From: Hysterangium stoloniferum
Lineage: Eukaryota; Basidiomycota; Agaricomycetes; Hysterangiales; Hysterangiaceae
Assembly (NCBI GenBank): GCA_015178975.1
Contig: WHVD01000038.1
Location: 558,001 to 622,000, forward strand
Direction of reading: 5' to 3'
Length of the DNA: 64,000 bases
The position numbers were made by a program, and so were the translations under genes. The notes under the pieces were generated by a model that did no database searches, had not been told where the DNA came from, and saw only the letters and a program-made list of their open reading frames with translations. Below are positions 1 through 9,856 of the stretch, one piece after another. Within the stretch, counting starts at the first letter, position 1, and the number at the start of each line of letters is the position of its first letter.

Positions 1-70
1 TAGCCTCCATTGGTCTAGTATCTTGATCGAGCCATTGGCTTCGACACTTTTGTATTTTATTGGAGTTAAT

Positions 71-218
71 AGCAACTTTAAGTCTCAGCGATATGCGATT
101 CGCTATATATACGTTACCTAATAGCAACTTTAAGCTACAAATACATATGAGTTTGTTTGTTTTTGTAAATGATAACACCTAAGTACTTACTCTCAGCGAT
201 ATGCGATTCGCTGAGAGT
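71..218. repeat. short direct and inverted repeats
   Basis: A 12-bp word (AGCAACTTTAAG) occurs at 71-82 and again at 123-134. A 21-bp word starting CTCAGCGATATGCG occurs at 84-104 and again at 192-212. In the second copy the flanks complete a perfect 11-bp inverted repeat (189-199 with 208-218), so this site can fold into a hairpin. The arrangement looks like a partial copy of a small palindromic element next to a fuller one. No transposase reading frame is visible. Confidence 0.6.
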
Positions 219-716
219 TCTACCTTACTATACTACACGTTATAACAATTCGTAAGGAGAATGGCACAAACTATTTCAGGGGACAGGGACAAGCTCCTGC
301 ATACATTCTTGCCGTTGGATGCTAGGGTAAGTATCCCTTGATTATTTCGATCCAGAGGTCGTCTGTTAGCTATGAGAAGGGGGCGAATAGCCTAGCATAT
401 TCAGTCATGCCGTTGATGTTAATACCCGAAAATCAGTCAGCAGGACGCTCTTTGACCCTTGATAAGAATGTAGCTTCCAAGACTAAAACTATTAGATGGC
501 GGTGTTCGCGTGAGGGCAGCGGAGAAAGAATTAGACCTAGCATGATTGGGCAGATGCCACTGGGTCAATTCTCGGGTACTTTCTTGTTAATATAAAATTT
601 ATCGCTGGGAAAGAGTGTACAAGCGTAAATACCGTGGGGAAGCTGCTTGAACACCCAACGCGACTTGGCTGTCTAATTGTGTGTCCTTGGAACATTACTA
701 GTAGACAAGGGGAATA
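219..716. other. non-coding stretch, nothing recognised
   Basis: No coding region with a recognisable family and no RNA gene was seen. Short open frames lack codon or splice support. The left boundary of the first duplicated block lies at the right end of this stretch. Confidence 0.4.
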
Positions 717-1311
717 TGCTGATAATCATTCAGTAATGCACCAAAGAAGCCAAGTTCCTGTACGGCACGTTTGAGTTCTTGAGCTGCCGTCGAGGCATTA
801 TGCATTGAGAGAGCAGCGAAACCTCCAAAACGCATCGTATTATTGGCAATAGCTGCGGCTAAATCATTGTTAACTTTGACTGCCATGGACGCAGCGACAA
901 CGGGGTCTGATATCCCTTGTATGCAGGGTGAGGCACAGGACAGGACCATCTGTTCTACGTAAGGTCCAGCCACAGCATTTCATGCGTTACAGTATACATA
1001 CAAAGTCCACGCCTGTCTCGTCCATCTGAGCTAAGCGCTGATTGTGAATGTCTAGCAGATTTGTTTCAAGTTGCTGAATGTCTTGTCCTAATGGCCTGAT
1101 CAGTCATTCGTGGACAATATTAGTTTATAACTGTTCAAGACCTTGAGGCGGGACTGTATTGCTTTGGTCGAGGGTAAGCTACTATTTTCCATGTAAGATT
1201 TCAAGAAGCCTACCTTATTTGTCCGATAAGTTCAGGAATGGTCCAAGCTTCTTCGAATATGATGGCGCCTTTACCAGTGTCATTCCATCGCCTGGCAAAA
1301 CATGACGAGGC
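717..1311 (-). pseudogene. amidohydrolase (2,3-dihydroxybenzoate decarboxylase-like), 5' fragment, copy 1
   Basis: Read leftward, exon-like pieces encode EEAWTIPELIGQ (about 1205-1245), then LLDIHNQRLAQMDETGVDF (about 1015-1075), then PCIQGISDP and RFGGFAALSMH through GALLNDYQ, ending at 717. This order and wording match the N-terminal half of the metal-dependent amidohydrolase family that includes 2,3-dihydroxybenzoate and gamma-resorcylate decarboxylases. The family is normally 320-350 residues. The C-terminal half, with the remaining metal-binding histidine and the catalytic aspartate, is absent because homology stops at the duplication boundary. A short GT-AG intron separates the GVDF piece from the next exon. 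It is a truncated gene and not a working enzyme. Family call confident, exact substrate class uncertain. Confidence 0.7.
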
Positions 1312-1923
1312 GAGTGCGAAAAGGAAATAAACAAAAAGATGCATGTTCAGCTAGCTTTGGGGTCGCATAAAGCATCTTTAAGTATTTGTCCAGCTTGGCA
1401 TGGGAGCCGAATAATCGTTTTTCAGTCGTGGGCCCTGCTGCCCATATGGTGCATGACCCCGGGTCCTCAAAGTGAGCACTTCGGCGTGCCTTGTGAGCCA
1501 CGAGCGGAAGGAGCCTATGGTAGGGAATGCTGCCGAAGCGACTGAAAGCGGCGGAATGTTGTCCACACAAGTACCTCTCACCGAGCAAGCATAAACTTCC
1601 CATTGTCCACATAATAAAACTTCTGAGTAGGAATGGGACTTATACCCTACAAAGACCAGAATAACCTAAATAGTATCAATGACATCTGAATTTTCTTCGA
1701 TGGCTACTAATTTTTTTCCCCTTCGCCGGACCGCTCGACTTTATGCACTATGTGCCAGCAGACTGTCGCAACGAGCACCCAAAATATCAAGCCAACATTT
1801 TCCAGAAAGCAGAATTTAATTGGTCTCTATCTTCTTCACAAAGATCTCCATGTGGACACCGTGGAAGCTCGGAGAATTTTTATGGCATGTCCTGTGACAT
1901 TTAAGAATAGCTGTGGTAGGTCG
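717..1923. repeat. duplicated block, copy 1 (about 1.2 kb)
   Basis: The DNA from TGCTGATAATCATTC at 717 to about 1923 matches 2757-3920 in the same orientation, with scattered substitutions and small indels. The part between about 1441 and 1731 is the exception: it matches the reverse complement of about 3483-3731, so one copy has undergone a local inversion. The block carries the 5' half of an amidohydrolase gene on the minus strand plus unassigned DNA. The two copies are separated by about 830 bp of unrelated DNA. Confidence 0.8.
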
Positions 1924-2756
1924 CTTGGGTTTATGGCAGCAATAGGGCTTTCGGAAAAGGTTAGCGCTCGTTGAAGCACTTGCTGAAACATGCAAAACAG
2001 AAATTACCTCAAACATTGCGGATCTAAATTTGCCAACACGCAGACCTCTACTGTATGTAATTGGACAAAACAAGGAGGGGGAAGACCCCAACCACACCTC
2101 ATGTAGGAAGGGAATATGCCACTTACTTAAACTCTCACCCTACAGTCAACATTCTTACATCATGCCAACTCCCCTAAACAATTATAAGAACATGAGTACT
2201 GCATATAAACATATTGAGATAACAAGATGGTACAAAAATTAGACATTCTTGAACATAAAGATTGACACTCCACTAGAAAAACCTACAAACAATGCCAAAA
2301 TCTCATCAAAATGCTGCCAGTTTGCAAAAAGGCCATTGAAATCCATTGACCAATAGACATAACAATGAAGGGATCTACACCTATGAGAAACAAATGCATA
2401 GTACCTCCAATTCAAAGGGCATGGCAAGACCATACAGGTAACCCTTCAAGAAACCAAACTTCACAATAACATTGCATAAACCACTCCTTGCACATGGGAG
2501 CATAGGACCCTGCTGCTGTATTCCATGTGAATAAGTGGGCATTTTGACATTCATGTGGAGATGTGCCAGCAAGGCTGGCTTCATAAAGACTAGTGATGTT
2601 GACTGTTAAGCACAGGGCTCATGGGTGGGTCCCCAGGGGAAACCCATGGAAGTTCTGGGAAAGGACTCAGTTTCAGCTTATGTGCTGTGCCTTTGCAGAT
2701 CACATTGTCCAACTTCAAACAGGAGTGGACAGGAAATTCCATTATCGGGGCCAGAC
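1924..2756. other. spacer between the two duplicated blocks
   Basis: A stretch unrelated to the flanking copies, AT-rich in 2140-2540. No reading frame resembles a known protein. It may be an insertion or the DNA next to the original donor copy. No terminal inverted repeats or target-site duplication were found by eye. Confidence 0.35.
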
Positions 2757-3351
2757 TGCTGATAATCATTCAGTAATGCACCAAAGAAGCCAAGTTCCTG
2801 TACGGCACGTTTGAGTTCTTGAGCTGCCGTCGAGGCATTATGCATTGAGAGAGCAGCGAAACCTCCAAAACGCATCGTATTATTGGCAATAGCTGTGGCT
2901 AAATCATTGTTAACTTTGACTGCCATGGACGCAGCGACAACGGGGTCTGATATCCCTTGTATGCATGGTTGGGCACAGGACAGGACCATCTGTTCTATGT
3001 AAGGTCCAGCCATAACATTTCATGCATTACAGAACACATACAAAGTCCACGCCCGTCTCGTCCATCCGAGCTAAGCGCTGATTGTGAATGTCTAACAGAT
3101 TTGTTTCAAGTTCCTGAATGTCTTGTCCTAATGGCCTGATCAGTCATTCGTGGACAATACTAGTTTATAATTGTTCAAGACCTAGAGGCGGCACTGTATT
3201 GCTTTGGTCAAGGGTAAGCTACTATTTTCCATGTAGGATTTCAAGAGGCCTACGTTATTTGTCCGATAAATTCAGGAATGGTCCAAGCTTCTTCGAATAT
3301 AATGGCGCCTTTGCCAGTGTCGTTCCATCGCCTGGCAAAACATGACGAGAT
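2757..3351 (-). pseudogene. amidohydrolase 5' fragment, copy 2
   Basis: Same content as the fragment at 717-1311. Minus-strand pieces encode EEAWTIPE, the LLDIHN-like stretch (here with a changed base in the Leu codon), then PCIQGISDP and MRFGGFAALSMHN to LLNDYQ. It lacks the C-terminal half of the family, and reading leftward it runs into unrelated sequence at 2757. The first-exon splice context differs slightly from copy 1 (AC before GTAGGC instead of AG). Both copies end at the same internal codon, so truncation came before or with the duplication. Confidence 0.7.
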
Positions 3352-3920
3352 GAGTGCGAAAAGGAAATAAACAAAAAGATGCATGTTCAGCTAGCTTTGG
3401 GGTCACATAAAGCATCTTTAAGTATTTGTCCAGCTTCACCGATGTTGGCATAGGAGCCGGGTAATCAGTTATGGGCTCTGCTTGCCGGGGAAGGGGGAAA
3501 AAAATTACTAGCCATCGAAGAAGATTCAGATATCATCATGATACTACTTAGGTTATTCTGGTCTTTGTAGGGTATTAAGTCCCATTCCTACTCAGAAGTT
3601 TTATGGTGTGCTCTATATTGGACAAAGGGAAGTTCATGCTTGCTCGGTGTGAGGTACTTGGGTGGACAACATCCCAAATAGTCCCGCTCGTGGATCCCAA
3701 GGCACGCCGAAGTTTCACTTTGAGGACCGGGGTACCGCTTGACTTTATGCAGATGTGCCAGCAGACTGTCGCAACGAGCACCCAAAACATCAAGCCAACA
3801 TTTTCCGCAAAGCAGAATTTAATTAGTCTTTATTTTCTTCACAAAGATCTCTATGCGGACACCGTGGAAGCTCGGAGAATTTTTTGATGAATGTCTCGCG
3901 ACATCTAGCTGTGGCAGGTC
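2757..3920. repeat. duplicated block, copy 2
   Basis: Direct repeat of 717-1923. In this copy the segment 3483-3731 runs opposite to its counterpart in copy 1. Identity by eye is high in the amidohydrolase part, with only scattered substitutions between 2757 and 2957. That suggests a fairly recent duplication. Confidence 0.8.
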
Positions 3921-4695
3921 GTGGCGTACCGCCGGAGGGAGGATCAGTCTTTTGCAAGAATGGATCCTCAAAGATATATCCAAGGAGGAAGTTCTAGTAT
4001 CTAAAACTTGCGCGTATCCCGGAAGAAATATTGACAAGGACACCCTGCAAAGGATCATTCATATTTCATCAACGCGTCACAAGCTGTCGCCATCGTTTGT
4101 CGAAGCATGTTAGATATTTTGGGAGTCTTAATGTATCAGGGCAAAGCACATTTTTATATAACGTTCCCTACATGACGTTTATATACCTAAATACCTAATT
4201 CAATCTCAGAATCAAACATCTGAGACAACACCAGAGTCTCGCAGCTTCTATGGCTCGCAGACTCCAACAAAGCAAAAGTGATACAGCCGAATCCCAGTAT
4301 ACGGCTGCAGAGGCCACTCACATACGTGTAGAATAATGTACTGAACTGCGTTAATATCCAGATTGTGAAAAGGCTCGGACAATTTTTTTCCCCGGGGTGA
4401 GAAGACGATACTCACAAAGTTCCGCTCATTTCGACGGTCCAGTCTCAGACATTCTCTGTGGATAAGTATGCCACCTTCCCCACGCCAAACGTGAGCGAAA
4501 TTTATAGGGTGGGTTTCTCGGGTGGGAATTCCACTCATAGCCTTTCATGCCATCTGAGACGCGAATAACCTCAGTCGGAGAACAGTCAGGTTCACCTGTA
4601 TGGTTCGAGATCGCATGTGCGACCCTCGAAAGCGTATCTTCTTAGTGAAGTTGTCACTCACACAGAGGTGTGCAAGAGATATCTATGATTTACAG
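3921..4695. other. unassigned accessory DNA
   Basis: No recognisable gene. A minus-strand frame at 4405-4538 ends at a consensus donor (GTGAGTATCG) and may be a leftover exon, but its translation matches no family I know. A plus-strand frame at 3853-4113 is equally unassigned. Confidence 0.35.
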
Positions 4696-4813
4696 CATCA
4701 GGAAATCCAAAATTTACTTAAACCTACTTATTCACTACTTTTTTACTTAATGGGAAATAAGCATGTTAAGTAGACATTAAGTAGGTTTAAGTAAATCGTG
4801 GATTTGCCTGATG
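4696..4813. mobile_element. fold-back MITE-like element
   Basis: The left arm, 4696-4730, begins CATCAGGAAATCC and ends AACCTACTTA. The right arm, 4778-4813, is its near-perfect reverse complement, ending GGATTTGCCTGATG. The arms are about 35 bp long with only two or three mismatches, around a loop of about 47 bp. The size, AT-rich arms and lack of coding capacity fit a non-autonomous palindromic DNA element (MITE). No clear target-site duplication was seen. It lies 148 bp past the stop codon of the beta-propeller gene to its right. Confidence 0.7.
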
Positions 4814-4960
4814 AGTTATATGTAAGCCTGCTTGTGTTTCTCCTCGAATCTCACAAAAGGGAACTGATAAAGTAGTGGATATCAAATTTAGCAACTGTAA
4901 AATCTAATACACGTATAATTATAAAGTTTCGCGGACAACGGTGTATATAGGCGATAAGAA

Positions 4961-6601
4961 CTACTGCCCCACGAAGAGGGCCATGCCTTTCAGATTATTT
5001 GGGTCTGAAATACAGTTACAAACCGGTGAAATACTATTACAGTGAACCAAAACGTACCAGTTTTAATACCAGCCTCGGAAACAGCATCCTGGAAGCTGAA
5101 CTGCTGAACAGGCGTGGTCTTCCCTGGTGCGTTGAGCGAAAGGACAACCACAGACTGCGTCAGAGCTGCCAATGAATAGAAAAATCTAAGACAATATCAT
5201 GAGCCAGTCTTTCTTGAAGGTACGACATACTCACTCCGTGCCGTCGATATTAGCAACGTCGCTATCGATTGTACCGATTGTAGCGCCTCCACTCGCTTGG
5301 GGATATTGATTGACAATGGTAGCATTGAGGTTGCTATCGACATTCACTTCGGTGATGATAGAGGTTCCCGCGTCCTAAACGAAATTGTCAGTGGGTGACG
5401 CATCTGCCACGGCTGGACCACAAACGATCAAGTAGAAATTTCCCGTCTCCTTGCTAAAGGTGGTCCAACATAACGCGAGCTGTCCTGGAATTGGAAAGGC
5501 GGTGCTGGATCCCTGTTGTGCGTTTCTGAAGTCGAAAATGTCGAACCCGCCGATAGGATCCGCGGACAGGACAGCGTCTTTGCCGGGGATGATGGTCATG
5601 GAGAAGGGCACGCCGCTTGGCGGGGAAGCAGTCCTGATAAAATCTTCAGCAAGGTCGCCGGAAGTCGGGTCTACCGCCCAGGATGCAACGAATCCTTCAG
5701 CAGGGGGCACTCCCTTTACAGCTGCCAATAATTGGGTTCCGTCTTCATTGAAAATAACATCCGAGACAGTTCCAACTGGTCCACTCGGGGGGGTTGTTAC
5801 GTTGAGGTTGAGAGAACGTAGAGTGTTGGACATCTGAACGAGCCCGAGAGAAGGATCTTGCTTGTAGCAGCTGCGATTATGAATATTAATAGGATCACGT
5901 ATAGAAACGAATTGCTCCAAATGTACTTGACACCGTTCAACCTTCCGCCATTGAGGACGCACACCTGGCCACTTTGCTTGGATATGGCTATGGACACAGG
6001 GAATTCACCACCTGAACTGACAGGGCCGCCAACCATGCGCAGCTTCGTCGGCTCATTTGGGTCTATCGAAAACATTACCGCAGTGTTGGAGCCGGCCTGT
6101 ATCAAAATAACCGTCGAGGCGGGACGAAATAAGGAAATATATATACTCACGTTCACGGTAAACACATTTTTCCCTGCAACTCTGATAGCCCCTTGCGAGA
6201 AAAGTCCATCGGGCGCTAATGGCTCCATAAGACCATGAGCACCTGGGGGCGGCAAAATGGTGAATATACGAGGAGAAGGAGTGGAGATGTTCAATGCTAC
6301 CTCGCCCCCCTGCCCATATGGCATGCTTGAACGTCAGCTTTCCGTCAGCACCGATGTCACTTGCAATGATATAATTTCCATCAGGCTCGTTGGTAATGAC
6401 TAGTAATAGAACATGGGCGGTTTGAGGTTTCTATAACATACGGAGGTAAATAAGCTCACAATAAGCTGCCCCTGCAGGAACAGACTCATTTTGGGTGGCA
6501 AGTGATTGGGGTTGACGGGATGTACTTTGAGTGAGAAGAATTCGATGAGATGAAACCAGACTAGTCGCAGTGAGTGCGACCAGTGCAGGGGAGAATTTCA
6601 T
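4961..6601 (-). CDS. secreted lactonase/3-carboxymuconate cyclase-like beta-propeller protein (array member A)
   Basis: Eight exons: 6460-6601, 6301-6399, 6151-6242, 5927-6096, 5426-5870, 5235-5374, 5058-5185 and 4961-5004. They keep frame throughout and give about 419 residues. The start MKFSPALVALTATSLVSSH is a typical signal peptide, so the protein is probably secreted. The body carries repeated propeller-blade motifs: ITNEPDGNYI, GADGKLTF, FNEDGTQLLAAVKG, SWAVDPTSG, PFSMTIIPGKDAVLSADP and the late blade TEVNVDSNLN. This pattern fits the seven-bladed family related to 3-carboxy-cis,cis-muconate lactonizing enzyme and 6-phosphogluconolactonase (Lactonase, PF10282). Whether it has enzymatic activity is unknown. 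Exon structure is identical to members C and D. Gene call strong, biochemical role inferred. Confidence 0.85.
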
Positions 6602-6850
6602 GATGAATAAAGCTCAAGAGGTTGAAGGCGAATGGAAACTGACATTAGAGACTGAAAAGTTGATGTCTATAAGTATGTGGAGCTCACAGCGCCGCCGAAA
6701 CTTAAAAAATCTTACATATCAGGTACTATACGACGCTCTGGTATAAGCTATGTATTCCCAAATTGTTCATTGACGATTGAATATGTCTACCCGAAGATGG
6801 GAGGGGTCGGGTCCTACTCTTTGGGAAAATCATTGTTGTAAGATTACACT
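6602..6850 (-). promoter_or_regulatory. upstream region conserved between array members
   Basis: The segment holding TGGGAGGGGTCGGGTCCTAC and CTTTGGGAAAATCATTGTTG (about 6800-6840) recurs upstream of member B (about 9380-9425) and, reversed, upstream of the decayed member E (about 12235-12260). Less similar versions precede members C (about 13915-14040) and D (about 16700-16800). The duplicated unit therefore included upstream DNA, probably the promoter. No specific factor site was identified. Confidence 0.5.
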
Positions 6851-7199
6851 GATGAGTGAGTGGCGCACGTCAAGATCTCTGACTAACAGCAATTAAGCCC
6901 CTATCCACTACTAAAGGATGCAGATATAATTGTATAGCATTGCTAAGTAGCAGCCATGGCTGAGCTTATTCATCATGAATTTGCATTGTTTTCATTCATC
7001 AAAAGCGCGCGCTGCATTGAACAAGCTCGGGCATTGTCGAGATTCATCCTCTGCATTGCCTCATAGTTATCATGACGAAGAAATATGTATCCGATCAGGT
7101 CTTTCTACACAGGCCATCTGAAGCTTTCGTCAAAGAGTAATGCAATCAGTTGTTAGATCATGTGACGCTCTCCCGGGAAATAATGACACTGTAAAAAAC
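6851..7199. other. intergenic, nothing recognised
   Basis: No gene, tRNA or repeat was seen. It separates the promoter-side DNA of member A from the 3' end of the decayed member B. Confidence 0.4.
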
Positions 7200-9310
7200 C
7201 TAATCCACGCATGATCACAAAGTCTTATGGACAGGGGTGTGTATATAAGTGATAGAAACTACTGCTCCATAAAGAGGGACATGCTTTTCAGAGTATTTAG
7301 GTCTAAAATATAGTTAAGAAGCCAAGGAAATATTATTACAGTGAACCAAAACGTACTAAGTTTAATACCCACTTCGAAGACAGCATCCCGGAAGCTGAAC
7401 TGCTGAACCGGGATGGTCTTGCTCGGGCGAAAAGACAATCAGAGACTGCGTCCCAGCTGCCAATACATACAGGAAACTAGGACAATAGCATGTGCCAGAA
7501 TGTATGACATACTCCTTGCCATTGATATTAGCAATGTCAGTAGCGCTTCCATGCGCTTCAAGATACTGACTGCCAACAGTACCATTGAGGTTGCTATCAA
7601 CATTCACTTCTATGATTGTAAAAGTACTCAAATCCTGAATGAAATTATCAATGGGCGAAGCACTTGCTAAGGCTAAACGAGTCAAGTAGTAATTTCCTGT
7701 CTCTTTGCTATAGGTGCCCCAGCATAGACCAATCTGCCCTGTGGCTGAAAGGGATGGTTGTTGTGTGTTCCTGAAGTTGGAAATACCGAACCCGGCTGCA
7801 GGATCCGCGACCAGAATGGCGTCTTCGTCAGGGATGACAGTCATAGAGAAGAGAAGGCCGCAATAATTGGGCTCCATCTTCATTGAAAATAACATCCGAG
7901 ACAGAAACGTACTTGACACCGTTCACCTTTCCACCATGGAGGGCGCACACCTGACCACTTTGTTTGGATACGGCTGCGGAAATTCACCGCCTGTGCTGAC
8001 TGGTCGGCCAGCCATTGGCAGTTTCGCCGGACCTTTCGCGTCTGTTGAAAACATGGCTACGGTGCTGGAGCCCGCCTACATCAACATAACCGTAAAAGTA
8101 AGAAAACATCCATGTTCACTGGAAATATGCCCTGCCCTGCAGTTCTAATAGCTCCTTGCGAGAAAACTCTGCGGGCCCAATTGGATCAGCAACAGCATAA
8201 GCACCTTGGGGCCGCGACATAGTGAGCATGCGGAGAAAACAAGTTGAGATGTCAATGCCACCTCGCCCCTGCCCAAGTGGCATGCTTGACGTCAACTTTA
8301 AGTGTTGAAGAATTAAGCGCTCGTATGAAGAAGGTGAGACAGTGTCTCGAAAAGACTAAATGAGGGTCATTAGTATTTAATCTCCTCTTAAATGTACTTT
8401 TATATACTATGGGGTATAGTCAGTAAATCTCCTAGCGAACTTTTGCCGCTGAGATATTCAAGTCATCTTCAGGTTATGGGCCCCGGCCTTACATATTGAT
8501 CAAGACAATCAAGGAACAATAGCATTCGCTCAGAATCAACATGCCTTACGAAAGAATGAAGCATATCGAAGTCAAATATCATTTTATTCGCCATTTAATC
8601 GAAAACGGAACTTATGTATCGCTCGACTAAGGAAATGATCGCAGATATATAAGTTGAATAGTTTTGGTTTCGATTAAATGGCAAATGAAATGATATTTGA
8701 CTTTGATATGCTTCATTCTTCGTAAGGCACGTTGATTCTGAGCGAATGCTATTGTTCCTTGATTGTCTTCAAAACTTGCCGTCAGTTCTTCATATATAAT
8801 ATATTGAGTTCTTCCAGGAAATGTTGTGTCCATGTGGCTTTGTGAGCCGCCATGGCCATGCTAGATAAGATTAAAAACTATGAAATAAGCACTGGGAGTG
8901 CTTACCAAGTTTTCCCAAAGTTACAAAGGACAATTACTTCACATGGAGTGTGAGCATGAAAACCACGCTCGAACTGCTGAATCAGTGGAAAGCTGTCACT
9001 GGGGAACTGATAGATCCTATATGTGCAGAACCAAAAGTGAGTATCCTTGCAAACAAAGAGCTTTTCCAATCGAAGCTCAAAATCTTGAGTAGTATATATG
9101 TAGGTATTGCAGAATATGTTTAGCTAAGTTCCAATGTGTCCTTGCTGGATTATTGAGATAGTTTGTTAACAGAATATCTGGGTGTGATACTGCAGCTGCG
9201 AATATCATAAGTTTATATTAGAATGTGATGAGATGAAGCCACACTAGTCGCGCGGCGAGCACGGTTAATGTAGAGGAGAATTTCACGACGAGTTATAAAG
9301 CTCAAGGGGT
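7200..9310 (-). pseudogene. decayed beta-propeller gene (array member B)
   Basis: The 3' flank (7200-7330) and exons 8 to 3 resemble member A at matching positions: VNVDSNLNGTVGSQY near 7570-7610, FSMTVIPDEDAILVADP near 7795-7850, and exon 3/4 sequence at 7915-8260. The middle of exon 5, from the GTQLL blade to the PTSG blade, is missing: sequence homologous to DGTQLL flanks is joined directly to the PFSMT part near 7865. Homology stops inside exon 2 near 8303 and resumes in exon 1 near 9222. The start codon position reads GTG in place of ATG. About 920 bp of foreign DNA with a long hairpin sits between. The copy cannot make a full protein. Confidence 0.8.
8502..8769. repeat. long inverted repeat (about 104-bp arms) inside member B
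   Basis: The left arm, 8502-8606, contains CAAGGAACAATAGCATTCGC and ends ATTTAATCGAAAAC. The right arm, about 8664-8769, is its reverse complement with only a handful of differences. The loop is about 57 bp. It lies inside the roughly 920-bp stretch that replaced exons 1-2 of the pseudogene. This could be a fold-back element or an inverted duplication made on insertion. No transposase frame is visible, and the outer ends of the insertion are not defined. Confidence 0.7.
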
Positions 9311-9856
9311 TGAGGATGAATGACGACTAAAATTAGAAAGCCATTTTATTCGCGAATTGATTGTAATTACCCGAATATGGGAGGGAGGGTTCTGGTTCTA
9401 CATTCTTTGGGAAATCGTTGTTGTGGCCACATCCTGAATGGTGTTGTACCAGACGGAGTAGAGCTTGCAAAAAAAACATAGACTTAGAAAATAAAGTCCG
9501 TATACAACATTTGTTTTTTTTAATTACCTACAGAAGAGGAATGTCCTTTGTTGCTCCCGGATTCAGGTGGAAGTGCCAAGTACTGCAACCCAGCATGTCG
9601 GTGACCAAATATTGGGTCCGATCACGTGCGCCGCCCACACGTCACTCGCTTACCGCGTGTACCAGCATACAAACATAAGGACTCTAATACGACTTCCGTT
9701 AGGGATAGCGGCGATGGCAGTGGACTGGCTTTCATGAGATTACATCATTACACATTGCCCGCAGTCTCGCATAGTCCGATCGCGCCAATTGGAAACAACA
9801 GAACCAGTGAAGGCACATACGACAGTTGATATCATGCATTTCATTAATTGAATATG
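9311..9856. other. intergenic; start contains member B upstream DNA
   Basis: 9311-9430 is a shortened version of the member A upstream region. From about 9430 to 9856 no gene or repeat was recognised; 9700-9856 would be the 3' flank of the leftward gene that follows. Confidence 0.4.

Noticed and set aside
1924-2756. Spacer between duplicated blocks as a transposon
   Set aside because: No terminal repeats, target-site duplication or transposase similarity were found by eye, so it is left unassigned.
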